Assembly (NCBI RefSeq): GCF_040907265.1
Contig: NZ_JBFOHP010000002.1
Span: 3,930,501 to 3,994,500 of the forward strand
Direction of reading: 5' to 3'
Origin: Streptomyces sclerotialus
GTDB lineage: Bacteria > Actinomycetota > Actinomycetes > Streptomycetales > Streptomycetaceae
DNA length: 64,000 bases
Shown piece by piece: positions 25,585 to 33,691 of this stretch. The notes under the pieces are model-generated. The model was not told where the DNA came from and searched no databases. It was given only the letters and a program-made list of their open reading frames with translations. The position numbers and the translations under genes were made by a program. Position 1 is the stretch's first letter; the number at the start of each line of letters is the position of its first letter.

Positions 25585-27335
25585 GCGCGCGCTCCTTCGG
25601 AGGGATCAGCATTACCGGCGGAGTCGGACGGCTCCGCGGAGTCTTCTGCGTCGGGTGCGGAATCCTGGGGTGCGGACTCCTCGGGCTCTTCGGACGCGGG
25701 CTCGGATGCCTGCGGTGCTTCCGGCTGGAGGGCGTACGCGATGTCCGCCAGCTCCTCGGGGAGCTTCGGGGACTCGCTGCGGCCGAGACCGGCGACCTCC
25801 ACGACGGTGACGCCGTCGGGGCCCTTCTCGGCGCGGACCCACACCCGGCGGCGCTGGATGAACAGCGAGCCGGCCAGGCCCAGCAGGGCCGCGACCGCGC
25901 CGCCCAGCGCGAGCCCGTTGCCGGGCTGGTGGGAGATGGTGAAGCTGGCCCACTGCTTGACGCCGTCGAACCTGATGCTGCCGTCACCGTTCGGCAGCTT
26001 CATCGTCTGCCCCGGCGACATCATCTGGGCGACCGCCCGGCCGTCCTTCTTGTACTGCTTCAGGTTCTTGGTCTCCAGCTGGTACACGTTCTGCGGCAGG
26101 CCGGAGTCCACGCCCAGGTCACCGTGGTACGCGGTGAGGGTCAGCCGGGGATTGTCCAGCGCCGGGAAGACCGAGAACATCGAGCCGGAGCCCTTGCCGC
26201 CGAAGGTCGGGACGAAGAAGCCCTGGAAGCCCAGCTGGTTCTTCTTACCGTCCTTGGTCTTCGCGCCGGGGACCTTCACCACGCCGCTGGAGGTGAAGTT
26301 CTTCTGGTCCTGCGGGAGGAAGGGGACCGCGCCCTCGTAGACGACCTTGCCGGTGCCGTCCTTGACGGTGACCTCGGGGGCGTAGCCGTGCGAGAGCAGG
26401 TAGACCCGGTCGCCGCCGATGTCCAGCGGCTCGTTGACCTTGATCGAGGTCTTGTGCTCCTTGCCGTCGGCACCGTTGAAGTAGGTGACGTCGGCACGGA
26501 AGACGCGCGGGGTACCGTTCTGCGGCCCGCCGCGCTCGTAGGTGGCGACGAACTTGTCGAGCTGGAAGCCGAACGGCGCCAGGTCGTCGGTGTCGAAGAA
26601 CGACCCGGACTTGAAGTCGTCGAACTGGGTCAGGCTGTTGGAGAAGCCGTCCCCCTCGGTGACCAGCTTGCCGCCCTCGGACTTCCACAGCTGGCCGACG
26701 GCGAACGCCACCAGCATCACGATCAGCGCGATGTGGAAGACCAGGTTGCCGGCCTCGCGGAGGTAGCCCTTCTCGGAGGCGACCGAGCTGCCCACGACAT
26801 GGGTACGGAAGCGGCGTTTCTTCAGCGTCCGGCGGGCGGCTTCGAGGACCTGCTCGGGCTCGGCTGTGGTGCGCCAGGTGGCGTAGGCGGGCAGCCGGGT
26901 CAGGCGGCGCGGGGCGCCCGGCGGGCGGCCGCGCAGCTGGCCGACGAACTGCCAGGTCCGCGGGATGATGCAGCCGATCAGCGAGATGAACAGCAGCAGG
27001 TAGATCGCGGAGAACCACACCGAGCTGTAGACGTGGAACATCCCGAGCTTGTCGTAGACCGGCCCGAGGATGTCGTGCTGTTCCTTGAACTCGTCGACCT
27101 TGACCGGGTTGATGCTGGTCTGCGGGATCAGCGAACCGGGTACGGCGCCGAGCGAGAGCAGGAAGAGCAGGATCAGCGCGACCCGCATGGAGGTCAGCTG
27201 GCGCCAGAACCAGCGGGCCCAGCCGAGGGGCCCGAGGGACGGCAGGGTGATCTCTTCCTTCGGTGCGGTGGAGAGCTGGGACCCGGCCGCGCCCAGCTCG
27301 GGCTCGGACTCGCGGGTGTCGTTCGTGGCGGTCAT
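25581..27335 (-). CDS. resB: Cytochrome c biogenesis protein ResB
   Basis: 584 aa. Helices at RVALILLFLLSLGAVPGSLIP, SVWFSAIYLLLFISLIGCIIP, and a later pair (LVFHIALIVMLVAFAVGQLW and the C-terminal LALGGAVAALLGLAGSLFI) frame a large extracytoplasmic domain, as in ResB. It forms the haem-export/ligation complex with CcsB. The C-terminal tail after residue 535 is acidic and Ser/Glu/Ala-rich, a cytoplasmic extension common in streptomycetes. ATG start; only 3 bases separate it from the ccdA stop. Confidence 0.95.
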   Translation of the reverse strand: MTATNDTRESEPELGAAGSQLSTAPKEEITLPSLGPLGWARWFWRQLTSMRVALILLFLLSLGAVPGSLIPQTSINPVKVDEFKEQHDILGPVYDKLGMFHVYSSVWFSAIYLLLFISLIGCIIPRTWQFVGQLRGRPPGAPRRLTRLPAYATWRTTAEPEQVLEAARRTLKKRRFRTHVVGSSVASEKGYLREAGNLVFHIALIVMLVAFAVGQLWKSEGGKLVTEGDGFSNSLTQFDDFKSGSFFDTDDLAPFGFQLDKFVATYERGGPQNGTPRVFRADVTYFNGADGKEHKTSIKVNEPLDIGGDRVYLLSHGYAPEVTVKDGTGKVVYEGAVPFLPQDQKNFTSSGVVKVPGAKTKDGKKNQLGFQGFFVPTFGGKGSGSMFSVFPALDNPRLTLTAYHGDLGVDSGLPQNVYQLETKNLKQYKKDGRAVAQMMSPGQTMKLPNGDGSIRFDGVKQWASFTISHQPGNGLALGGAVAALLGLAGSLFIQRRRVWVRAEKGPDGVTVVEVAGLGRSESPKLPEELADIAYALQPEAPQASEPASEEPEESAPQDSAPDAEDSAEPSDSAGNADPSEGARA

Positions 27336-27338
27336 CGA

Positions 27339-28109
27339 TCAGATCCCAACGGTGAAGCCTGTGGTCCAGCTCTGCAGTGCGGACATCATGCTGTCCCAGA
27401 TTCCTGTGACGAGCAGGACGCCGATCACGACGAGCAGGCCGCCACCGGTCCGCATCACCCAGACATAGTGCCGCTTGACCCAGCCGAACGCGCCGAGCGC
27501 CTTGCGGAAGGCCAGGGCGACGAGGATGAAGGGCAGGCCGAGGCCGAGGCAGTAGGCCACGGTCAGCAGCGCGCCGCGGCCGGCGCTGGCCTCGTTGAAC
27601 GACAGGGCGTTCACGGCCGTCAGGGTGGGGCCCAGGCACGGCGTCCAGCCGACGCCGAAGAGCACGCCGAGCACGGGCGCGCCCACCAGCCCCATCGCCG
27701 GGCGCTTGTGCAGCATCCGGAACTCGCGCTGCCCGAAGCGGCCCAGCACGCCCATGAAGGTGAGGCCGAGCAGGATGGTCAGGGCGCCGAGCACCCGGGA
27801 GATGACGTCCTTGTAGTCCTGGAGCGTCTGTCCGAAGTACCCGAAGAGGGCACCGCCGGAGACGAAGACGACGGTGAAGCCGGCGACGAAGAGGGCCGCG
27901 CCGGTGAGCATCCGGCCGCGCCGGGCGTCACCCAGGTCGGTGCCCGTGACGCCGGTCACGTACGACATGTAGCCGGGTACGAGCGGCAGCACGCACGGCG
28001 AGAAGAAGGACACCAGGCCGCCGAGGAGCGCGACCGGCAGGGCGACCAGCAGGGCGCCGGAGAGCACGGTCTCGTTCGGGGCGGTGCCGGCTACGGCGAG
28101 CACGCTCAC
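27339..28109 (-). CDS. ccdA: Thiol:disulfide transporter CcdA
   Basis: 256 aa, six helices. The paired cysteine motifs are FFSPCVLPLVPGYMSYV and GVGWTPCLGPTLTAV, the two CcdA thiols that carry electrons from cytoplasmic thioredoxin to ResA. GTG start, 4 bases after the resA stop, with GAGAAG upstream. Function: keeps apocytochrome c cysteines reduced for haem attachment. Confidence 0.95.
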   Translation of the reverse strand: MSVLAVAGTAPNETVLSGALLVALPVALLGGLVSFFSPCVLPLVPGYMSYVTGVTGTDLGDARRGRMLTGAALFVAGFTVVFVSGGALFGYFGQTLQDYKDVISRVLGALTILLGLTFMGVLGRFGQREFRMLHKRPAMGLVGAPVLGVLFGVGWTPCLGPTLTAVNALSFNEASAGRGALLTVAYCLGLGLPFILVALAFRKALGAFGWVKRHYVWVMRTGGGLLVVIGVLLVTGIWDSMMSALQSWTTGFTVGI

Positions 28110-28113
28110 AGGA

Positions 28114-28731
28114 TCACTTCTCCGCGATCAGCGGGTCGATCATCTTGCGCAGCTCGCTCTCGCTGAGCGGGGTGAGCGCGCGGGCCGCGATCCGGCCCTT
28201 GCGGTCGATCGCGATGGTGGTGGGGATGGCCTGCGGGTTCAGGCTGCCCTTGGGGAAGCGCAGCATCAGCTTGCCCATGGGGTCGTACAGGCTGGGGTAC
28301 GGGATCTTGTGCTGCTCCTCGAAGCTGACCGCCTGGGTCTTCTTGGAGTCCCGGGTGTTGATCCCGAGGAACTGCACGCCCTCGTCCTTGGTCTCGTTCG
28401 CGACCTTGGCGAAGTTGGGGGCCTCGGCGATGCAGGGCGCGCACCATGATCCCCAGATGTTGAGGACGACGACCTTGCCCTTGTAGTCGGCGGCGTCGAG
28501 GTGCTTGCCCTCGGTGGACTCGCCGGAGATGTCGGGGGCCTGCTGCCGGTCGGCCGGCTTGACCGTGTCGATCCCGTCCTTGCCCTGGACGAACTTGGTC
28601 TGCTGCGAGCCCCCTGACGTACCGCCTGATCCGCAGGCACTCAGGAGCACGGCGGCGGCCGCGACGCCGGCGGCCGGCAGGAGCGTTCGGCGGCGGGTGA
28701 CGCGGCGGCGGGGGACGCGGCAGGCACTCAT
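28114..28731 (-). CDS. resA: Lipoprotein thiol-disulfide oxidoreductase ResA (TlpA family)
   Basis: 205 aa. Basic n-region with RRRTLLP, hydrophobic core and lipobox LLSAC, so it is a lipoprotein anchored outside the membrane. The thioredoxin-like domain has VLNIWGSWCAPCIAEAPNF with the WCAPC active site and a cis-Pro loop IPTTIAID. It reduces apocytochrome c and is recharged by CcdA encoded next. No convincing ribosome-binding site precedes the ATG, so it may be read from a near-leaderless message. First gene of the cytochrome c maturation operon. Confidence 0.95.
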   Translation of the reverse strand: MSACRVPRRRVTRRRTLLPAAGVAAAAVLLSACGSGGTSGGSQQTKFVQGKDGIDTVKPADRQQAPDISGESTEGKHLDAADYKGKVVVLNIWGSWCAPCIAEAPNFAKVANETKDEGVQFLGINTRDSKKTQAVSFEEQHKIPYPSLYDPMGKLMLRFPKGSLNPQAIPTTIAIDRKGRIAARALTPLSESELRKMIDPLIAEK

Positions 28732-28788
28732 GTGAAAAGTTTCGCATGGGCCTTTTGTGGATCTTCCGCACCCCCCTGCCGGCGCGGC

Positions 28789-30000
28789 TCAGGCCGCCGC
28801 GAGGTACCGCCGCCAGCCGCCCGCCGGCCGCTCGCCGACGTCCAGCCCCTGGAGCCTGGCCAGCACCTTCGGGTCCTGCACGGCCAGCCAGTCGGTGAAC
28901 TGCTTGAAGGACACCAGCCGCACGTCCCGGTGTCCCTCGTCCGCGATGTGCTTCAGCGCTTCCTCGACGGCGTCCATGTAGATCCCGCCGTTCCACTCCT
29001 CGAAGTGGTTGCCGATGAAGAAGGGGGCGCGGTTGGTCTCGTAGGCGCGCCGGAAGCCGGATATGTACGCGTCCGTGGCCTGCCGGCGCCAGCCGGGGTA
29101 GTTGTGCCGCGGGGCCCGGGTGGAGTTCCCGGACTGGTTCGCGAGGATGTTGTAGTCCATCGAGAGGACCTCGAAGGAGTGGCCGGGGAACGGTATCTGC
29201 TGGAGCGGGAGGTCCCAGATGCCGCGCTTCTTGGTGGGCCAGGTCTGCCGGCCGCCGGGCGAGCTGGCGTCGTAGCGCCAGCCGAGCTCGCGGGCGGTGG
29301 GCAGCAGGTTGTCCTGGCCGAGCAGGCAGGGGGTGCGCCCGCCGACGAGTTCCTTCCGGTAGTCGAAGGGCAGCGGCTCGACGTCGGTGAAGCCGGTGTA
29401 CGTCCGCCACTTCGTCACGAAGTCGGTGGCCTGGTCGATCTCGGAGCGCCACTGCGCGGGGGGCCAGTGGGCGACCGAGCCGGAGCCGGCACAGAAGTGG
29501 CCGTTGAAGTGGGTGCCTATCTCGTGCCCTTCGAGCCAGGCGGCCCGGACGTTGCGCAGCGTCTCCTTGATGTGCGCGTCGGTGAGGTAGCCGATGTCGG
29601 AGGCGCCGACCGGATTGTTCGGCGGGCGGTACAGGTGCTTCTTGGCCTCCGGCAGGCAGTACAGGCCGGAGAGGAAGAAGGTCATCTTCGCGCCGTGGTC
29701 CTCGGCGAGGCGGCGGAAGCGGGGGAAGAGGCCGTTGCCGACCTCGCCGGCGCCGTCCCAGGAGAAGACGACGAACTGCGGCGGGGTCTGCCCCGGCTCC
29801 AGCGGCTCGGGCTTCGGGGGCTGGTGGGGCTGCGGCCCGGTCTCGGCGGTCGAGCCGTCACCGATCGGCTTCGGGCGGGCCCGTACGGTCTTCTTCCCGG
29901 CGGCGTCGCCGGGCCGTGCGGTGCCGCAGCCCGCGAGCCCGATCGCGGCGGCCGCCCCCGCTCCGATGCCCAGCAGGTTCCGCCGACTGATCGCGCTCAT
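28789..30000 (-). CDS. Polysaccharide deacetylase-like lipoprotein with altered motif 1
   Basis: 403 aa. The N-terminus SRRNLLGIGAGAAAAIGLAGC combines a twin-arginine signal with a lipobox (Cys25). A proline-rich spacer leads to a NodB-like barrel: FVVFSWDGAG (79-85) at motif 1 and HEIGTHFNGHFC with the metal histidines (164, 168) at motif 2. Active deacetylases have TFDDG at motif 1; here the first aspartate, the usual catalytic base, is Trp, while the metal-binding Asp82 stays. It may use another base, act on an unusual substrate, or be a binding protein. It follows no obvious operon; 57 bases separate it from the resA start downstream. Confidence 0.85.
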   Translation of the reverse strand: MSAISRRNLLGIGAGAAAAIGLAGCGTARPGDAAGKKTVRARPKPIGDGSTAETGPQPHQPPKPEPLEPGQTPPQFVVFSWDGAGEVGNGLFPRFRRLAEDHGAKMTFFLSGLYCLPEAKKHLYRPPNNPVGASDIGYLTDAHIKETLRNVRAAWLEGHEIGTHFNGHFCAGSGSVAHWPPAQWRSEIDQATDFVTKWRTYTGFTDVEPLPFDYRKELVGGRTPCLLGQDNLLPTARELGWRYDASSPGGRQTWPTKKRGIWDLPLQQIPFPGHSFEVLSMDYNILANQSGNSTRAPRHNYPGWRRQATDAYISGFRRAYETNRAPFFIGNHFEEWNGGIYMDAVEEALKHIADEGHRDVRLVSFKQFTDWLAVQDPKVLARLQGLDVGERPAGGWRRYLAAA

Positions 30001-30043
30001 ACCGTTCCCGTCCGCACTTACCGTGATTCGCCGTACTCAACGC

Positions 30044-30055
30044 CCGTATATACGG
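30044..30055. promoter_or_regulatory. Perfect palindrome before the deacetylase-like gene
   Basis: CCGTATATACGG is a perfect 12-bp palindrome about 45 bases upstream of the ATG at 30000 in an otherwise AT-enriched patch. It could be an operator. Confidence 0.4.
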
Positions 30056-30134
30056 ACATCCGGTAAGAGGGCGGGACAGGCGCCGGGGTTCCGGCGCGCT
30101 CGCATATATCTACGGCGCTACGGACGGACGCCAC

Positions 30135-30170
30135 GGCGGTACGTACGGACAGCCGCCCGTACGTACCGCC
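30135..30170 (-). terminator. Terminator of the hemL operon
   Basis: GGCGGTACGTACGG (30135-30148) pairs perfectly with CCGTACGTACCGCC (30157-30170), a 14-bp stem with an 8-base loop, 8 bases past the phosphatase stop. Confidence 0.8.
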
Positions 30171-30177
30171 GGCGGGA

Positions 30178-30888
30178 TCAGGCGCCGGCCGCCTTCGGCC
30201 GGCCCTTCACGGAGCCCCGGCCGAACCGCGGCTGGGCCCCGGCGCGCAGGTGCTCCGGCACCAGGTCGAGCGCGGGCTCGGTGTAACCGACCGAGACGAT
30301 CCGGTCACCGTGGAAGGTGAAGGACGTCAGCGAGGCGAGGGTGCACTGCCGCTTGCGCGGGTCGTGCCACAGCCGGCGCCGCTCGGCGAAGCTGCGCACG
30401 ATCCAGATCGGCAGCTGGTGGCTGACCGCCACCGCCTCGTGGCCGCGCGCCGCGTCGCGGGCCGCGCCGAGCGCCGCCATCATCCGCACGACCTGCTCGA
30501 TGTACGGCTCGCCCCAGGACGGCCGGAAGGGGTTGGTCAGGTACCGCCAGTTGCCCGGGCGCTTGAGCGCGCCGTCGCCGACCCCGAAGGTCTTGCCCTC
30601 GAAGATGTTCCCGGCCTCGATGAGCCGCGGGTCGCTGTCGACGTCCAGCCCGTGCGCCTTGCCGATCGGCGCGGCCGTCTCCTGCGCCCGCTCCAGCGGG
30701 GAGGCGACGACGTGCGTGATGTCGCGCTCGGCGAGGTGCTCGGCGACCCGGTCGGCCATCCGCCGGCCGAGGTCGGAGAGGTGGTACCCCGGGCGCCGCC
30801 CGTAGAGGACGCCGTCGGGGTTGTGCACCTCGCCGTGGCGCATCAGGTGGACGACGGTGATGTCCTCGTTCTCGGCACCCGTGCTCAT
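30178..30888 (-). CDS. Histidine phosphatase family protein
   Basis: 236 aa. The RHG catalytic motif [13 protein letters not shown] (phospho-His) and the second histidine in [13 protein letters not shown] identify the phosphoglycerate-mutase-like fold. [14 protein letters not shown] is the conserved arginine segment. Substrate unknown. The ATG at 30888 overlaps the hemL stop in ATGA, so it is coupled to hemL; a longer frame starting at 30981 lies inside hemL and is rejected. This hemL-phosphatase-resA neighbourhood is typical of streptomycetes. A strong terminator follows. Confidence 0.93.
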   Translation of the reverse strand: MSTGAENEDITVVHLMRHGEVHNPDGVLYGRRPGYHLSDLGRRMADRVAEHLAERDITHVVASPLERAQETAAPIGKAHGLDVDSDPRLIEAGNIFEGKTFGVGDGALKRPGNWRYLTNPFRPSWGEPYIEQVVRMMAALGAARDAARGHEAVAVSHQLPIWIVRSFAERRRLWHDPRKRQCTLASLTSFTFHGDRIVSVGYTEPALDLVPEHLRAGAQPRFGRGSVKGRPKAAGA

Positions 30889-32192
30889 GCGGTGGCCTCG
30901 GCGGCGGCCCGGGCGGCGGCCGGCAGCGCGGCCGCGATCCGCTCGACGGCCTGCGTGTCGTGCGCGGTGGAGACGAACCACGACTCGAAGGCGGACGGCG
31001 GGAGGTAGACGCCCTGGGAGAGCATCGAGTGGAAGAAGGGCGTGAAGCGGAAGGACTCCTGCGCCTTGGCCTTCTCGTAGTCGGTGACGTCCTCGTCGGA
31101 GAAGAAGACCGAGAACATGTTGCCCGCGACCTGGACGCGGTGCGCCACGCCCTCCTTCGTCAGCGCCTCGGAGACCAGCCCGCGCAGCTCGGCGGAGACC
31201 GCGTCGACCTTCTCGTACGCGGCGTCGTCCAGCAGCCGCAGCTGGGTGACGCCGGCGGCCGTGGCGATCGGGTTCCCGGAGAGGGTGCCCGCCTGGTAGA
31301 CCGGGCCGGCCGGGGCGAGGTGGGCCATCACGTCGGCGCGGCCGCCGAACGCCGCGGCCGGGAAGCCGCCGCCCATGACCTTGCCGAAGGTCATCAGGTC
31401 GGGGCGGACCCCGTCGATGCCGTACCAGCCGGCCTTGGACACGCGGAAGCCGGTCATGACCTCGTCGGAGATGTAGAGCGCGCCGTTCTCCGTGCAGAGG
31501 TCCTTCAGGCCCTGGTTGAAGCCCGGCAGCGGCGGGACCACGCCCATGTTGCCGGGCGACGCCTCGGTGATCACACAGGCGATCTGGCCTTCGTGCGCGG
31601 CGAACGCGGCGCGCACGGCCTCGATGTCGTTGTACGGCAGCACGATCGTGTCACCGGCCTGCGCGCCGGTGACGCCCGGCGTGTCGGGCAGCCCGAAGGT
31701 CGCCACGCCCGAGCCGGCCGCGGCCAGCAGCGCGTCGACGTGCCCGTGGTAGCAGCCGGCGAACTTGATCACCTTGGGCCGGCCGGTGAAGCCGCGGGCC
31801 AGCCGGATCGCCGACATGGTGGCCTCCGTGCCGGAGGAGACCAGGCGGACCTGCTCGACCGGCTCGATCCGGCGCACGATCTCCTCGGCGAGCTCGACCT
31901 CGCCGGCGCCCGGCGTGCCGAAGGACAGGCCGCGCGCGACGGCGTCCTGGACGGCCTGGATGACCTGGGGGTGCGAATGACCGAGGATCATCGGCCCCCA
32001 CGAGCACACGAGGTCGACGTACTCACGGCCGTCGGCATCGGTGAGGTACGGACCGGTACCGGACACCATGAACCGGGGCGTACCGCCCACGGCGCGGAAC
32101 GCGCGCACGGGGGAGTTCACGCCGCCGGGCGTCACGACGGCCGCGCGGTCGAAGAGCGTCTGCGAAACTGGGGCATCGTACGAGTGAGTCAC
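30885..32192 (-). CDS. hemL: Glutamate-1-semialdehyde 2,1-aminomutase HemL
   Basis: 435 aa PLP enzyme. [11 protein letters not shown] start, [16 protein letters not shown] (phosphate binding), [10 protein letters not shown], and the PLP lysine in [18 protein letters not shown]. It converts glutamate-1-semialdehyde to 5-aminolevulinate, the haem precursor, in the cytoplasm. Starts at GTG 32192. It shares an operon with the histidine phosphatase. Its location beside the cytochrome c maturation genes groups haem supply and haem attachment. Confidence 0.97.
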   Translation of the reverse strand: MTHSYDAPVSQTLFDRAAVVTPGGVNSPVRAFRAVGGTPRFMVSGTGPYLTDADGREYVDLVCSWGPMILGHSHPQVIQAVQDAVARGLSFGTPGAGEVELAEEIVRRIEPVEQVRLVSSGTEATMSAIRLARGFTGRPKVIKFAGCYHGHVDALLAAAGSGVATFGLPDTPGVTGAQAGDTIVLPYNDIEAVRAAFAAHEGQIACVITEASPGNMGVVPPLPGFNQGLKDLCTENGALYISDEVMTGFRVSKAGWYGIDGVRPDLMTFGKVMGGGFPAAAFGGRADVMAHLAPAGPVYQAGTLSGNPIATAAGVTQLRLLDDAAYEKVDAVSAELRGLVSEALTKEGVAHRVQVAGNMFSVFFSDEDVTDYEKAKAQESFRFTPFFHSMLSQGVYLPPSAFESWFVSTAHDTQAVERIAAALPAAARAAAEATA

Positions 32193-32491
32193 GCAAGCAA
32201 TGGTCTCAGAGGCGCACGGGGGCGCGCGGCCGGGCGTTTCACACGCCGGTGACGGGGGAGGTCTCTGAGACGATGATCGGGTTGCGCGGCTGAGGCTGCG
32301 AGTGGTCGGGTGGAGATATGCATCGCGGTGGCGAACTGGGCGAAGGGACCGACGACCGGGGCCCCGAGCGCGCCCGGCGTGGCCGCCACCGGCGAGCGGA
32401 GTACAGCGGCGAGCAGGACCGTGCGGAGCACAGCGGCGCCCCTACCAGCGGCGCGGGGAACAACAGCGGGACCAGCAGCAGAGGCGGGCGC
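32193..32491. other. Spacer between hemL and a divergent hypothetical gene
   Basis: About 300 bases with no assured gene. An in-frame ATG at 32318 could extend the next gene by 58 codons, but the encoded stretch is low-complexity Arg/Gly/Glu and its ribosome-binding site is too close. The promoters of hemL and the downstream gene should lie here. Confidence 0.45.
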
Positions 32492-32929
32492 ATGGGGGTG
32501 ACGTACAAGTACTTCGGCGCTCCGGACGGCGCCACGGCGGCCCGGGTACCGATCTCGATGCGCCCCGAGGAGCTGGGCGGCGACGAGCTCGGCATGGGCG
32601 GGATGTTCACGAAGATCAAGCCGGAGACCATGGCGGCGATGGTGCTGACCGGCATCGAGGGCATACCCCTGTCCAAGGTCCCGCCGCTCGAACTGGTCGT
32701 CCTGCACCCCGACTACGCCGTGGTCAAGCTCCCGATGACGGTCGTCGACCCGCTGCGCGGGGTCGGCGAGGAATCGGTGGGCGCCGCCGCCTTCATCTGG
32801 TCCACGGTCCCCGACCGCGGCGGTCCGCGTGATGCCTTCGCCGTCTACCGCCTCCTCCACGAGTGGCAGGACTTCTCGCACCGCCTGCACGAGGCGGGTC
32901 ATCAGGCGTACTGCCTGGTGTGGCCCTGA
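32492..32929 (+). CDS. Conserved hypothetical protein (145 aa)
   Basis: Not recognised. It begins MGVTYKYFGAPDGATAARVP, is soluble, and contains PPLELVVLHPDYAVVKLPMTVVDPLRGVG and a WSTVPDRGGPRDAFAVYRLL segment; no known catalytic motif is seen. GAGGCGG lies 5-11 bases before the ATG. A longer product of 203 aa from 32318 cannot be excluded. Streptomycetes appear to keep this gene beside hemL. Confidence 0.65.
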   Translation: MGVTYKYFGAPDGATAARVPISMRPEELGGDELGMGGMFTKIKPETMAAMVLTGIEGIPLSKVPPLELVVLHPDYAVVKLPMTVVDPLRGVGEESVGAAAFIWSTVPDRGGPRDAFAVYRLLHEWQDFSHRLHEAGHQAYCLVWP

Positions 32930-33070
32930 CCGGCGGAGGGCGGAGCGGACGCCCGGCAGGTGCCGGCCAGGCGCGGCGGGCGCTACGGTTCCCCGTCGCC
33001 GGCAGGCTGCCCGGTACTGCCGCGGTTCCGCTCCGTCCCACGGCGCGCCAGGTCGACTAGGCTCATCTGT

Positions 33071-33691
33071 GTGACGGCAGACGCGCCCGCTCCGGACCAT
33101 GCCCAGTCCGCGCCGGACCACTTCGCCATCGTGGCGGTCGCCTGCTCAGCCGGCGGCATCCGCGCATTGAGCATGTTCCTGCAGCGGCTGGGCTCCGACC
33201 TGCCCGTACCCGTACTGATCGTCCAGCACCTCGACCCCCGGCACGAGACGGTCCTCGCAGAACTGCTCGCCCGCCGCTCGGGGCTCACCGTCGAGCTGGC
33301 GAAGGACAACGATCAGGTACAGGCCGGCACCGTCCACATCGCCCCGCCCGATCATCACCTGCTCGTCAGCACCGAGGGCGTGCTGACGCTCTCCCGCAGC
33401 GCGCCGGTGCACTTCGTGCGGCCCGCTGCGGACCGGCTCTTCGAGTCGGTGGCCACGGCATACGGCCCGCGCGCCATCGTCTGTGTCCTCACCGGTACCG
33501 GCCGCGACGGTTCGCAGGGAGCCGTCGCGGTGAAGTCACACGGTGGCACCGTCATCGCCCAGGATCCCCACACGGCAGAATTCAGTGGTATGCCAGAGGC
33601 AGCCGTGGACACGGGACAGGCGGACTTCGTGCTACCTCTGGAGGAAATCGCCACGGTGGTCCGTGGCCTGGTCGAAACCAAGAGGCAATGA
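33071..33691 (+). CDS. CheB-type methylesterase domain protein, no receiver domain
   Basis: 206 aa. The catalytic triad of CheB methylesterases is present: Ser26 in ACSAGG, His53 in VQHLDP and Asp146 in GTGRDGSQG. The N-terminal response-regulator domain of ordinary CheB is missing, so activity would not be controlled by phosphorylation in cis. GTG start. The stop overlaps the ATG of the CheR-like gene (ATGA), so the pair is coupled. Streptomycetes lack flagella and chemoreceptors, so the target must be something else. The length is about right for the esterase domain alone. Confidence 0.88.
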   Translation: MTADAPAPDHAQSAPDHFAIVAVACSAGGIRALSMFLQRLGSDLPVPVLIVQHLDPRHETVLAELLARRSGLTVELAKDNDQVQAGTVHIAPPDHHLLVSTEGVLTLSRSAPVHFVRPAADRLFESVATAYGPRAIVCVLTGTGRDGSQGAVAVKSHGGTVIAQDPHTAEFSGMPEAAVDTGQADFVLPLEEIATVVRGLVETKRQ

